Positions 45,882 to 57,704 of a stretch of 64,000 nucleotides of DNA are shown here, piece by piece. Each line of letters begins with the position of its first letter. The stretch's first letter is position 1. The notes under the pieces are model-generated. The model was not told the DNA's origin, did no database searches, and saw only the letters and a list, made by a program, of their open reading frames with translations. Made by a program: the position numbers and the translations under genes. This DNA is from Gryganskiella cystojenkinii (taxonomy: Eukaryota > Mortierellomycota > Mortierellomycetes > Mortierellales > Mortierellaceae), in assembly GCA_015852425.1 (NCBI GenBank), contig JAAAIG010000035.1, positions 4,159 to 68,158 of the forward strand, in the 5' to 3' direction.

Positions 45882-46985
45882 TTATCCTGAACCACCGCTG
45901 TAGGCCTTGCCGAACATGAGGACCTGGAGCTGATCGTAACCGGACAAGACACCAGCACCAGCAACAGCACGGAGAATGTTGGCACCAGCGCCCTTGAACA
46001 AGGAGCGGTAACCTTCCTGAGTAATGATCTGACGGAACGCATCCATCGAGGACTTGTACTGGACGGCCTCGCCGGTAGTCATCATCATGCGACGGCGAAC
46101 AGTATCAACAGGGTAAGAAGCAAATCCAGCCAAGTTGGTCACACCCCATCCGAGGATGAACGAGGCCAAGAACGAGCCACGCATGGACTCGGGCAACAAG
46201 GGCTTGACGGAATCATAGAGACCAAAGTAAAGGCCACGGTAGACGACAATACCGGCGACCGAGAGAGGGAATCCGCGGTAGAGACCCAAAACACCGTCCG
46301 AGGCAATCGTCTTCTTATAGACATCTGTCAGTCCGTTGAACTGACGGGTACCGTTGACACCACTGCTCTTGGCATCCGCGGACAGACGCGTTCTCGCAAA
46401 GTCGAGCGAGTAAGTGAAAAGGAGTCCCGTGGCTCCTGCGAGGGCACCCGAAGCCAAGTTTCCAAAGAGCCATTTGCCATAGCCGTCCCGCTCCTTCTTG
46501 AAGTTGAACATTGCCTTGTAGTAATCCCTGAAGGCAAAGTTCAGAGCTTGGGTAGGGAAATAACGGAGAACGTTGACGGCGTTACCTCTCCAGAGTGGGG
46601 CCACGCCTTCCTCGGCAATGACACGTTTGAAGCAATCGAGGACGCCGCTGTAAGGGTGCGAGAGTCGGCCGGCCTTGAGCAGGGCATCCTGGTTCTGGAT
46701 CAGAAGCTTGACGCGCTCGATAGGAGCGGCCGCAGTTTTGGAAACCGTGGCAGCGACTCCTCCCTAGAAAAAAAAATCGATATCCGCAATGGTTAAGAAG
46801 ACAAGAGAAAAGAAAAATGTGAGTTGTTGATCGACCGAAATTCTAGAATCCAAGGCTGGCGAGAGAAGCTGGGCTTATCAAGAAGTGACTCGCGATGAGT
46901 TTTATTCTAGAAAACATACGAGGAGAAAGTCGGTCATGAAGGTTTTGGCATCCTTCTTCTTGGGTGCTGCGACATTGTTGGACAT
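45882..46985 (-). CDS. AAC: Mitochondrial ADP/ATP carrier
   Basis: Inner-membrane exchanger of cytosolic ADP for matrix ATP, a three-repeat mitochondrial carrier. Two exons: [20 protein letters not shown] (ATG 46985), then from about 46763 the rest. Seen in order: [20 protein letters not shown] (first PxD/ExxK-type motif), [57 protein letters not shown], and [17 protein letters not shown] with the RRRMMM signature that defines nucleotide carriers of this type. Ends in [20 protein letters not shown] and a short tail. About 310 residues, standard length. A decayed paralogue sits 4 kb away on the same strand. Imported via TOM70, whose gene is at 4.2 kb. Confidence 0.95.
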
Positions 46986-47817
46986 TGTAGCAGAAAGTGT
47001 TTGTTGTAAAAAAGAGTGGAGAGTTGTGTTTGAGTGGGAGTGAAGAAAAAAGAAAAGGAATGTGGGTTTCGATTTGACGATATATATATATGATCGAATC
47101 AAGGTTCCTTCTCACAAAAACTTGTGAAGTAAAAGGGGACGAATAATGGAGTCTCGGAAGCAAACAAAAGGGCTGTCTGTTTGATGATGACTTCGGCATA
47201 GATGTACAATGCGAAGTGGCAGACTGAAAGTAAGAGTGAGTTTTTTTGTGTAACCATTGATGAGCAAAAAAAATAAAGAATACGCAGCGCTAAACCCTCA
47301 CGACAAAAATCGAACCCAAAAGAGGCAATCCCCTTCGGAAGCGGAAGGGAAGCGTTTGTCGCGTTGCTTCTTCAGGTTGTAAAAAGTCCGAAATGGACAA
47401 GGACGTTCATGAAGGCCGTGCGTCTTCGCTTATCTATTTTGTTGTTTGTTGTTCTGTTTGGTATGGACTCAAATCCTGCAGGCACCAAGGCGCAGCCAAG
47501 GCATCCTCACACGGAGAACACCTTCATACCGCAAGCCACCAAAACGAAAAAAAAAATAGACACCCACTCTCAGCACGGTTTAGTTTGGATTTTTTCTCTT
47601 GAGAATGAAAGTTTGGCCTTCGAGAGCCAACACGGCGCGTTCTTATTTTTCCCATTGTCTTTTTGCTTTCGTGGGAGATAACATTGGGATCAATTATGGC
47701 GTTCCGAGCAGTCCTCTTTTTATTTTATCTTTGTATCAACTGCTTCTCCATTCTATGGGAACCCCCGTTCGTCGAATTGTCAACCACGACCAATGCGTTT
47801 CCACCCGAGCGTCCGGC
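46986..47817. other. Intergenic, ADP/ATP carrier promoter and PLC-like 3' side
   Basis: About 830 bases including a short TATATATATAT run near 47081-47091. Small ORFs are unremarkable. Confidence 0.45.
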
Positions 47818-49340
47818 TCAACCACTGCCATTCGATCCATTCGCGACAGTAGGCCCTGGGGTCGCCGCCTGACCGTTCCAGGGCACACCATTGACGTTGG
47901 CAACAGTTTGGAGCAACGATCCAATCTCGTAAAAATCCACAGCGATAAAACTCGGGATCTGGTTAAACGTGGTCTGACACGACGTGACATGGCTCGTCAA
48001 GTCCGGTCCATTGGTCTGGCTCGCAATGCCCTTTTGAGGGCCTGTGACGACTTGGTTGTCCATGTTGACCTCGCCGTTGACAAAGTGGTTGAGGACGTAC
48101 ATCTATTAGAAGAGTCAATCAGGCATGAGCGGACAATAAATGAGTTGAATAAACGAGCCATCGCTGATTAACGATAGGATCGCCCGCCGATTTCTAGCTC
48201 TTGTGAATGAATACCTGTCTGCGCTGGTCCTTTGGACGATCGACCGTACAAGGGTATGCGGTTCCCTTGGGGATATCATAAGGGGTCTCAAAGATGAAAT
48301 CGTATTCGGCCATCAACCTATTGCGCCGTTGGGTTCAGCAGACAGAGAGAGACAAACGGATGGGTTAGATGAGATGGATTTCAAAGGTGTTATATAAATT
48401 AGACAAACACTGTTTCATCATCTAGCGAGGTCATTTTAACCAAGACTACTCATCGTCGTCGTCATCATCCTCGTGTTGGCTCACCATGGGACAGAAGCGG
48501 CAGCACCATTGTCCAGGTAACTGACAAGCCGTTGGCCACTCGAAATCATCTGCGCCAATGTGGGCCAAGTCGTGTTACCAGGCTTTTGAATGTAGGAGTA
48601 AGGCACAAGACCGGCGGCTGTGTAAACTGTCTATAAATAGAGGTAAGCAGTAGAGAGATGCTTGAGGGTGTCAGTATACATCACATTACTCTTTCCCCCT
48701 CTCTTTCAATCCTCTTTTGTTGGCCATTGGAGGTTCGAGTCCTTAAGGATCCTTTAAAGGGCGTAGATGGTTGAGGAGGAGGTGATAGAAGAGAAAAGAG
48801 CATTAGTGCTTTTTTACCTGAAAGTGTTCAGGAGTGAGATTCTGTGAGTTCTCCCAAAGGATTGTGATCACCTCGTTCTTGTTCGCATCCATGAAGGACT
48901 TGAGATGCTTGAATGTCGCTGATAACGACCCTCCGTCCACAACATCGCCTATTGTCGTCGATAACAGGCAGAAGCACAAAACGGTTCAGCATCGTTCTCA
49001 AACCCAAAACAAAACAAAAGAAAGCGAAAAGGGTGTGCCTACATGACATATGACAGAGCTCAATGTCATTGACGTTGCCAGACGGAACATAGTATGCATC
49101 TAGCATGAATGCTCGAATGCCATCCTTGAGTTGAGTTGGAATATCATTGTCCTGGTTGGTCTGGACTCCGTTCAAGGGCCTGAACGAATATGCGTTATGG
49201 GTCGTCGCATAAGCAACTTTGTCATAGGTTTTGGAACACAGATCTGTATATCCATTGCAGCGCTGTTGATGGGCTTCGGTCTGTTGAAGCAAAGCAGTGG
49301 TCGCAAGAAAGGCGCCGAGAGAGATGAACGTTGACCGCAT
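47818..49340 (-). CDS. Secreted PLC-like phosphodiesterase (PI-PLC X-domain fold)
   Basis: Predicted extracellular or wall-associated TIM-barrel phosphodiesterase. The ATG at 49340 gives a signal peptide (MRSTFISLGAFLATTALLQQ, cleavage likely near TEAHQ), then a Cys-containing start (RCNGYTDLCSKTYDKV). The first catalytic-type His is in AYATTHNAYS. The DGIRAFMLDAYY segment and second His in ELCHMSC follow. Later exons: GGSLSATFKHLKSFMDANKN, EVITILWENSQNLTPEHFQ, TVYTAAGLVPYSYIQKPGNT, SGQRLVSYLDNGAAASVPWL, MAEYDFIFETPYDIPKGTAY and MYVLNHFVNGEVNMDNQVVT. Both His positions match the PI-PLC X fold, but no C2 or EF-hand part exists, as in the plant and fungal single-domain group. True substrate is unknown. 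No hydrophobic GPI tail is seen. Confidence 0.82.
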
Positions 49341-49640
49341 TGTTGCTCTTGCTTTCTTCGTTGTCAGGTTGGTCCGCTGAGTGAAATGAGAGGGGGTTTT
49401 TTTCATATGAGAATGCGAAAAAAAAGTGGAATCGGTTCGTGAAAGGTGGTGTACGAAGAAAAAGAAAGAGAGGGTCAACAAGGGAGGGAAGGGGAGAGAC
49501 AAAGCGAGAAAAAGGGGAGGCAAAGGGGCTTTCAATCGAAAGGGATACAAACAAGAGGATTTGATGGTGATCAGAATGGGCGAAGTTTAGATTGCACCGT
49601 TGGAACAATCGAGACTTTTATCGTCTGTCATCAAGAGTGA
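49341..49640. other. Intergenic, PLC-like promoter
   Basis: GA- and A-rich leader DNA upstream of the PLC-like gene. No coding sequence found. Confidence 0.45.
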
Positions 49641-50712
49641 GGAGAATTTTTTTTTTTGTTTTTGCTCGCGATGGTAGGGAGCAAAGGCGAGTAAGGAATT
49701 GAAAAAGAACACTGAGCGAGGAGTTATTTGGAACCAGGCCAGGGAAGAAGAGAAATAGCGCACGAACAATGTCATCGCTTCCTTCAACCTAGTTCCTGTC
49801 GTGGCTAAGGCCACTTCTTGTCTTTGTTGGGAGAAATACCGGAGGTTCTATCCAGGTTACCACATAGCCCCTGGAGTAGATCACATCCCGACAAAGCACC
49901 GGCATCAGCGACGGCACGAGGCACATTCGCACCTGCGCCTTTGAAGAGGAATCCAAACCCTTCTCTGAGTAATAATCGGTCGGAATGCATCCATCGAGGA
50001 CTTGAACTTGACAGCTTCATCTGAGGTCATCATCATTCAACGACGCACCTTATCGATTCGGTCAACCGCAATCTCAGCCATGTTGATCATGTCCCAATTC
50101 AGGGCGGTCTTTGCCCAGAAGGAACCCTGTACAGACTAGGGCATCAGAAGTTTGATTGAATTATACAACAATGATCTCGACGACAGAGAACAACGACCCT
50201 CGGTGGAGACGATCCCATCCGAGGCCAGGGTCTTCTGATAGACATCTATTAGCCCATCGAACTGACGGATATCAACACCGCCGCCACCGGCAGCCTCGGG
50301 ACTCTTGGCGTCATTCGACGGACGTGTTCTCGCAAGAGAATAAACAAAGAGGAGACAGGTCGCTCTCCCGTGCCAACACCCGAGGCCAGGCTACCAAAGA
50401 GCGATTTTCCGTACCCTTCATTTTTCTTCTCCTTTTGGAAGTCGAACATGGCTCTGCAGTAGTCCCTCAAACCAAAATTGAGGCTTGGGTGAAGAAATAA
50501 CGAAGGGGTGTTCACGGCATTACTTCTCCAGAGTGAAAGGATGCCTTCTTTAACCACGATCCGTTTAAAAACAATCGGCAAACGCCATATGTAGGAGCGA
50601 GAGTGTCGACCGGCCTTGATCGAAGCGTCGTGTTCCTGGAGAAGTAACTCGACACGTTCAAAGTGGGGCTGCCACAGTCTTGGAGATCGAAGCAGCGAAC
50701 TCGCCCTGGGTT
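49640..50712 (-). pseudogene. Decayed ADP/ATP carrier duplicate
   Basis: Frame-broken copy of the carrier at 45882-46985, same strand. Recognisable pieces from 5' to 3': an ISKTVAAP block (near 50690), then after a one-base shift [73 protein letters not shown], and [20 protein letters not shown] (near 49930). The central RRRMMM region is degraded and several frames alternate. The equivalent of the parent's exon 2 acceptor context (CCCAG before GGCGAG) is present, so this looks like a DNA-level duplication, not a retrocopy. The homology continues past the stop into the 3' flank, including a stem-loop at 49661-49685. Confidence 0.85.
49661..49685 (-). promoter_or_regulatory. Stem-loop beside the carrier pseudogene, homologous to 45656-45732
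   Basis: Arms TTTGCTC (49661-49667) and GAGCAAA (49679-49685) around an 11-base loop ending TAGG. It lies at about the same distance from the carrier's C-terminal codons as the parent's stem-loops. Confidence 0.55.
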
Positions 50713-53488
50713 TGATTACAGGTATTGGATGCTGGAGTATTTGTAATAGAGAGGAGGCAAAAACAACAAAGGAAAAGAAGAAATAGAGCCATAGCTACCG
50801 GAATACTTTTTTTTCGCCACAAAACACAGAGGGGAGAGCCTTGGACACGGTCATGTCTTTACGTTCTTGCAGCCTGTGAGACTTTCCACGATCGAGATCT
50901 GTCTCTTGAATCTTGTTTTTTTTTGTGTTGGTCACTTCTTGGCTAGAAATGGTGCCCCAGGTTCTCTTGCACGAAAGGTTCCCGAGCCGACAAACACCCG
51001 CAAGTGTAATTTTCAGTGAAAAAAAACAGAAAAGGAAGTGGTCCTCAAGACGCGTTTTGTCATCGTATAGTTGTAGTAGATCTCTGCCGATACTAATAAA
51101 GGCTTGCAGCCGTCTAGCCCTTTGAAAAAAAAGTAAAAAGAGGAAAGACACAGTGTATGTAAGAGAGAGAGAGAGAGAGAGAGCGGAAGAGAGAGGAATA
51201 ATGTGATATTTACAAGAGCTCGTCCACTCTATGACCTAATTGCAGCAAAGCTTTTTTAGACTGAGGTTTTGAAACCAATGCGTACGAAAGATGAAACGAG
51301 CGAGCTTTTCAACATTGTTTATGTCGTTGTCTGCTGTGGAGCAAGTTCTATGTGACGAAATCGTTAGTAATCCCGTGAGGAAAACGCATTGACAGTTACT
51401 GCCGTGGCACAACTCACTGTGCTGAAGCCGTCATTGATCCGACACAAGGCATGCCAAGGAAGGGAAAGAGTGTTTTTGCTGATGATAACTGTATGCAGCT
51501 TGAGTTGTCAACGCTGGACGAACTAAAAAAAAGCAAATGCGGGCAGTAACACGAGAAGTGCAAAGATATGATATCAGGCGTGAAAAAGCGTGTCGCGAAC
51601 CCTTTCTAGAACGGACTAGCCCTTTTTTTTAGTCGGGAACCACTTAATGTTCTTTTACTTGCACGGTAAGAGACAAAATGGGGTCCAAGAAGTTTTTTAA
51701 AAAAAAAGAATCTTCCGCATAGGAGATCAAGTCTTCACTGGCTTCTGTAGAGAAGGTCTTTATGGTCCATCCAACCGAACCCCAAACAAAAGGGAAATAG
51801 TCCTGGAAACACAAAGAGTCTCGCGCTGAATTCTGGAAAATTTCTGCCAGTTTGTTCATGCTAAGAAAGGATCGACAATCCTTCGCCACCAGGATGGGGT
51901 GTTCCCGCAGCATTCACATTCAAGGAAAAACAAACGCATCGATCCAAACAAAAGTTGCTCGCTTCAAAACACGCTGGGGCTTTCTCCGACGGAAAGAGAA
52001 AAAAAAACACCAAAGTAAGAAGAATTGAAAGGTGTAGAGGCTTTTTTTACATTCGTTCTGTTTCACCGTTCGGCGATTCTTTTGTGTCCCCCCACCTGGA
52101 CATTTTTTTTGAATCTAGAATCCTTCTGAAATGGAAAGTGAGTCCACTGGGACTAGTGGCCCTCAAATTTTTTTTGCTGAGTTTCATTCTTTAATCTTGA
52201 TCTTCCTTGATTCTTTCGTTTGAACTTGGTTTTTTTCGGAATAAGCATTCTTTTATTCCAAGAGGGGTTGAACAGCCTGGGGCCATGGACCGAAAGGGAG
52301 AGGAATCAGAGATAATTGTATGGGGATCAACAAAATACGCTACAAAAAACCCGAAGCTTTCATACAAGAAGAATCTCCTCTTCCGTAACGGTCTTCATGT
52401 GCACTCTTGTGCTTTCAATGGAGAGAGAGTTGTGGGGAGAAAAAGACAAGTGCGGAAGAGAGAGCGTGTCAATTGATCCGTACTTCTCTGTCGAACCTGA
52501 CCAGTTGTTGGTCAAACTGTGACACTGCGTTTCTACCTGTATCCGCGCGATCCGCCTTTTTTCAGCTTAAAACGCTAAAACGCGGTTGTCAGTAACGATA
52601 ATTTTCGCATGTTTATCATCATCATCTTTTTTTTTGCTGTGCATAACTGATTAAAAGCGGTTAAGACGTCACCTTGTGTATGGATCGGATTGTTTTAGTT
52701 CGCATATGTTAATTTAGGGGAGCTGCAAGGGGGGAAAAGTAGAACTTGAGGCGCAAAAAAAAACGGTAACGTGTGGAAAGAAATGAAGTGGAAAAAAAGA
52801 AAAGCAGGTGAGCTTGGAGAGCAGCAATATCAAATGACAGGAATGATAGAAAACAACGATCAGGACTAGATATGTATGGTACTTCAGAAAGCATGTCATG
52901 CTTTGTTGACCCTGTTCTGACGACTGAGGGTTGAAAAAAGAACTAAGTCCGCTCATAAAAACTATATTTGACAAAAAAAATATTTACATCTGAAGATGAA
53001 TGAGGTCAGAGCAATCCAATCGACTATCATTGCCACAGCCAGCCGTTGAAAGATTTCTTGTTCTTCGATGTTGATCGTCCAGACAGGGTGCTTTGTTTTT
53101 ATTTGTGACCCCGATCTTGAGGGTGAAAGGAGGGTGGCACAGAGAGTGAGAGCAACCCATTCCCGGGGAAGAGAGACTTTTTATTTTGTGTTTTTGAGGT
53201 GCTCTGACTGAGGCCGAAAATATTTTTTTCTCTTCAGAGGGGGACTCAATTTTTTTTCGTGTTTTCTTTTTTCTTTCTTCTCTGTTTTCTTTTCTTTGCT
53301 TCCCGTCCGTCCTTAATTCTCACTTCCTCTCACTTCTATCTTTCTCCCATATTGTAACTCTCTGCTTTCGACTTTTACAAGCAAGCAAAGATAAACCTCT
53401 CTTCTCACTCTCTCCATCACAACTCTTCGCATAGCAACAGTCCATCTATCCCCCAGAACTCTTTGCACCTCGCAGTTCCAACACAAAC
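50713..53488. other. Gene-poor region upstream of the P2C ATPase
   Basis: About 2.8 kb without a gene I can support. ORFs here are short and unlike any family I recognise, including one of 89 codons at 51644-51913 (minus). There is a GA microsatellite at 51162-51183. The last 300 bases (53200-53488) turn strongly pyrimidine-rich, as expected of a highly expressed fungal promoter and leader. Confidence 0.5.
51162..51183. repeat. (GA)n microsatellite
   Basis: Eleven GA units in the gene-poor region. Confidence 0.85.
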
Positions 53489-56400
53489 ATGGCCTCTGAC
53501 CAGGGCCTTTCCGCGGACGCGATCCAGCAACAACCCAAGCTGGAGTTCAGTGAGCCATTAAAGATGACCAGAACCAGGACCGTTCCTGCCAACAACAACA
53601 CCAATGCCCCAGTATTATCCGAAAAGGAAAAGGAAAAGCGGGAAGCGATCGCCAAGAAGGAGAAGGCCCTCGATATTGTAAGTCTGGTTTTTTTAGCGTT
53701 CTACTCGTCGCCTATCTACTTTCGTGCGTCTTTTTGTATTTTATTTTTTGCAGCGAACAATGGGATTTGGTATAACAGGAGGAAGGGGAACAAAAACATA
53801 AGATAGATACGTCAATTCCGAAAACCCCATCGTCAAAACTACAAACGAAAGACACTGCAAAAAATTTACTGGAGTCAAGACGCAGATTCCAACTCGTTCA
53901 TCTTGTATACTGACAACTTCTTTTGCTTTAATGATGATTATAGACGGAACATATGTTCCCTATCGAGGACATCGCAGCTCGACATGGAGTGAGCATCGAT
54001 GTGGCCAAGGCCGCCAACAGCAAAGGTCTTGACTCCGCCGTCGCTGCTCAACGCTTGATCGAAAACGGACCCAACATTCTTTCGCCCCCAAAGCAAGTCT
54101 CAGCCTTTGTGAAATTTTTCCGCTGTCTGACCTCGCTCTTCAACCTGTTGCTGATCCTCGCCGGTATTCTCAACTATATCCTCTTGGCTGTCGATCCCAA
54201 AGGAAACAAAGTCAACGTGAGTCCTCCTTTTTTGTGGGTTTATTATGTTGCTGGAGAAAAGAAGAGAAGGAAAAATGGTTGTAGTTATTGTTGTCGTTAG
54301 CCCTTTCCCAAGTGGCTGAGCAAAGCAANNNNNNNNNNNNNNNNNNNNNNNNNNNNNNNNNNNNNNNNNNNNNNNNNTGGAGAAGAAAACTCACATTCTT
54401 TGTCTACCTCCACCAACTCTTTTTCTTTCTTGATAGACCTATTTGGGAGCCATTTTGATCATTGTCGCCTTTCTCAACGCCGCCATCGAGTTCTACCAGG
54501 CTCAAAAGTCGGCCGCCGTCTTGCAGTCGTTCTTGAATTTGATGCCCCAAAAATGTTTTGTTGTCCGTGATGGCAAGTCTATTCAGATTCCCGCCTCGGA
54601 TTTGGTACTTGGCGATGTGGTCTTTGCCCGTATGGGTGACAAGATCCCCGCAGATATCATGATCTATGCCTGCACAGATATGAAGGTTGATAACTCTTCT
54701 TTGACTGGAGAAACCGATCCTCAGGATCGTAGCACTATGAATGATCATAAGAACCCGCTCGAGGCCCGTAACCTGTGTTTCAACGGCTCATTGGTCATCA
54801 ACGGTGAGGGTTATGGATTGGTCATCAGGACGGGCGATAACACTGTGTTGGGTCAGATTGCTGGATTGACTGCCGGAGAGGATGCCGGAAAGTCCCCATT
54901 GTCACGCGAAATTGATGACTTTGTCAAAATTATTGCCTCGATCGCCATCACGACTGCCATTGTCTTTTTCTTGATCGGTTACTTTGCCGTTTACCGTAAG
55001 CAGAGCGGTGGTATCTCCAGTACCCTCAACTTTGCTATCGGTGTCTTCGTCGCCTGGGTCCCTGAAGGTCTCCCCGCTACCGTCACCATGTTGTTGACTA
55101 TCGCTGCCAAGCGCATGGCCGCCCAGAACGTCTTGGTCAAGGATTTGACAGGAGTCGAGACCCTTGGTGCGATCACTCTGCTTGCAACCGACAAGACTGG
55201 AACCTTGACCCGTAATCAGATGACTGTTACCAACATTTGGTCCTCTCAGAACATGTACTCGGCCTTCCGTAGTGCTGCCAACGCCGGATCTCCCTTTGAC
55301 GCTTCTTCCCCTGGTATCCCTGAGGTTTTGTCGATCGCTGCTCTTTGCTCCCGTGCCAAGTTTGATCGTACTGATGTACCCATTGCCCAACGTCAGGTCC
55401 TCGGTGACGCCACCGAGTCCGGCCTTCTTCGTTTCGCCTCTGCCAACATTGGGAACTTTGACCAGTTGACTGATTTGTACCCCAAGGTTTTTGAGGTTCC
55501 CTTCAACTCTGAGAACAAGTGGGCCATGACCATCCATGACAAGGAACACGCCCACGGCCGCTTCACTCTCTTGATCAAGGGTGCACCCGAGCGTATTTTG
55601 AGACTCTGCAGCACAATCTTGATGAACGGCGAGGCTATTCCTTTGACAGAGGAGCACTCCAAAGCCTACGATGAGATGTATGCCTTGATGGCCTCGAAGG
55701 GTCATCGTGTCTTGGCTTTTGCTCAGTTCTTGTTGCCTCGTGATCAGTACCCGGACAACCATGTCTTTGACAAGGAAAAGAAGAACTACCCTACCACCAA
55801 CTTGACATTTGTCGGTCTCGTCTCGCTCGAGGATCCCCCCAAGCACGGAGTTCGTGAGGCTATTGGTCGCTGCCGTTCTGCCGGTATCCGTGTCATGATG
55901 GTTACTGGTGATCACCCCTTGACCGCTGAGGCGATCGGACGCAAGATCAACTTGGTTCTCTCGGATACAAAGGAATTGGTCGCCAAGCACCGTGGTTGTT
56001 CTGTCGATGAGGTTGGCGATGACGAGTACAACGCGATTGTCATTCACGGTGAACAGATTGATTCATTGACGGAGCAGGATTGGGATCTCATCTTTTCCAA
56101 GCCAGAGATTATCTTTGCCCGTACCTCGCCCAAGCACAAGCTCCAGATTGTCAAGCACGCTCAAGCCATGGGCCACATTGTCGGTGTTACTGGTGATGGT
56201 GTCAACGATTCCCCCGCTTTGAAGAAGGCTGACCTTGGTATTGCCATGAACATTTCCGGCTCTGATGTCTCCAAGGAAGCCGCTGCCATGATCTTGCTCG
56301 ATGATAACTTTGCCTCGACTGTCCGAGGTATTGAGGAGGGACGTTTGATCTTCACCAATCTCAAGAAATCGATCCAGTATACGATTACGCATTCGATGCC

Positions 56401-57334
56401 CGAGGTTATTCCCAACTTGCTTTACGTCATTGCATCGATCCCTCTGCCCATTTCCGCCATGTTGATTCTCGTTATCGATCTCGGATTCGAATTGTTGTTG
56501 TCGCTCACCTTTGCCTGGGACAAGCCCGAGTCCAGCCATGGATTGATGCGTTTGCCTCCTCGTAAGCCTGTAACGCCTGCCTCAATCGAGCGTAAACGTC
56601 GTCTCGCCACTCGTGTCTTGCCCCCTGTCATTGACCAAGAGACCAACGAGGAGATCAAGCCCTCTTGGTTTACCCGTTTCAGCCACGATTTCAAGGCCAT
56701 GTTCACTTCAGTGTACTGGCGTGAGCGGTTTGAACACACTGATGACGAGATTTTGGTCGATGGCGGATTGTTGTCCTGGGCTTACTTGGAAGTCGGTATC
56801 ATCGAGACCGTTGGTGCTTTGGTTACGTTCTTTGTCGTCATGTACAAGGACGGCGGTCTCACCCCTGCCCGGGCTGTCGCCCTGCAGAAGCAGAACGCTT
56901 TTAATGTCGACGGGTCCCCCGAAGCAGAAATCCTTGCAAGGGCCCAGTCCTCGTTTTATCTCGCCATTATGATCATGCAAGTCTTCAATTTGTTTGCTTG
57001 CAAGACCCGATACCGTTTGCCCTTTGGCAAGTACATGTTCCAGAACGTTCGGTGCTTCGTCGGTATCGTCTTTGGTTGCGCGCTCGGATTCTTTATCGTC
57101 TACTGCCCCGGTTTGAAGGTCGTGTTCGGTACCAGTCCTCATACCAAGTTTATTTACTTGTTGATCCCCATGGCTTTCGGAGTGTTCATCATCTTTTACG
57201 CGACCATGCGTCTGTTGATCCAAAGAAGGTTCCGTCCCACCACCTTGAACGAGGAGATTATTGGTTTGAACATGGTCCCGACCATGAAGACCATGTTCAG
57301 CAGGAAATCGATCAGCCAGCCTGCCCCCAACTGA
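53489..57334 (+). CDS. P-type cation ATPase of the Na,K/H,K (P2C) group
   Basis: Plasma-membrane-type pump of about 1,100 residues in three main exons (53489-53678, about 53944-54216, 54437-57334). Exon 1 is a basic N-terminus. Exon 2 has the cation-ATPase N domain (HMFPIEDIAARHGVSIDVAK) and M1 (SLFNLLLILAGILNYILLAV). Exon 3 has M2, the actuator SLTGETDP, the M4 motif VAWVPEGLPATVT, the phosphorylation site DKTGTLTRNQMTV, a KGAPERIL nucleotide loop, and the hinge TGDGVNDSPALKKADLGIAM. The C-terminal M7-M10 half matches alpha subunits of Na,K-ATPase (FFIVYCPGLKVVF near the end). M5 reads YTITHSMPE and M6 IDLGFELL, where animal Na,K-ATPase has YTLTSNIPE and IDLGTDMV. Ion specificity is therefore open. 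No beta subunit is seen nearby. A 49-base gap lies in intron 2. Confidence 0.9.
54329..54377. other. Assembly gap (49 N)
   Basis: Run of N inside the second intron of the P2C ATPase gene (intron about 54217-54436), so no coding sequence is obviously lost. Confidence 0.99.
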
Positions 57335-57704
57335 TAAAGGAAAACACACCTACACCCACTCACTCACACTCTCAATAAGCTTGTATATCAGTTATGTTCG
57401 TTTCTTTTTTCTCCAATTGATTCCCCCTCTTCTCCGTTCTTAGTTTCTATTTCCCCTTCTACCGTCTTAGAAAAATATTCACAACACATTAAATAATATC
57501 TTTCCAACCGTAAAAGCTCTCGTCGCCCCATACTGCATAGTTATCTCTTTGCCTCCGTAACATGAAGGTGATGCATCTTGACAACGCTCGGCGAGAGGAG
57601 AGGAGGCGTTATTTTTTATTAATAGGCGATGTGATGTTACATGAAGAAGGGACAGGGGCAACCAATTGTTGGTTTGTTTTGGTATTGTACAGATAGGGGA
57701 TAAC
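57335..57704. other. Convergent 3' region, P2C ATPase / TRAK-like gene
   Basis: About 370 bases between converging stop codons. T/C-rich on the left; a TTTTTTATTAATA stretch near 57611 could hold the minus-strand poly(A) signal. Confidence 0.45.

Noticed and set aside
48725..48760. GGTTCGAGTCC resembling a tRNA T-loop.
   Set aside because: No matching acceptor, D or anticodon stems could be built around it, and it lies in an intron of the PLC-like gene.
51644..51913. 89-codon minus-strand ORF in the gene-poor region.
   Set aside because: No family resemblance, no convincing splice partners, and a length expected by chance in 2.8 kb.
54902..56047. 381-codon minus-strand ORF opposite the P2C ATPase.
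   Set aside because: Antisense of a highly conserved coding exon; the composition is a mirror of the pump's codons and no domain is recognisable.
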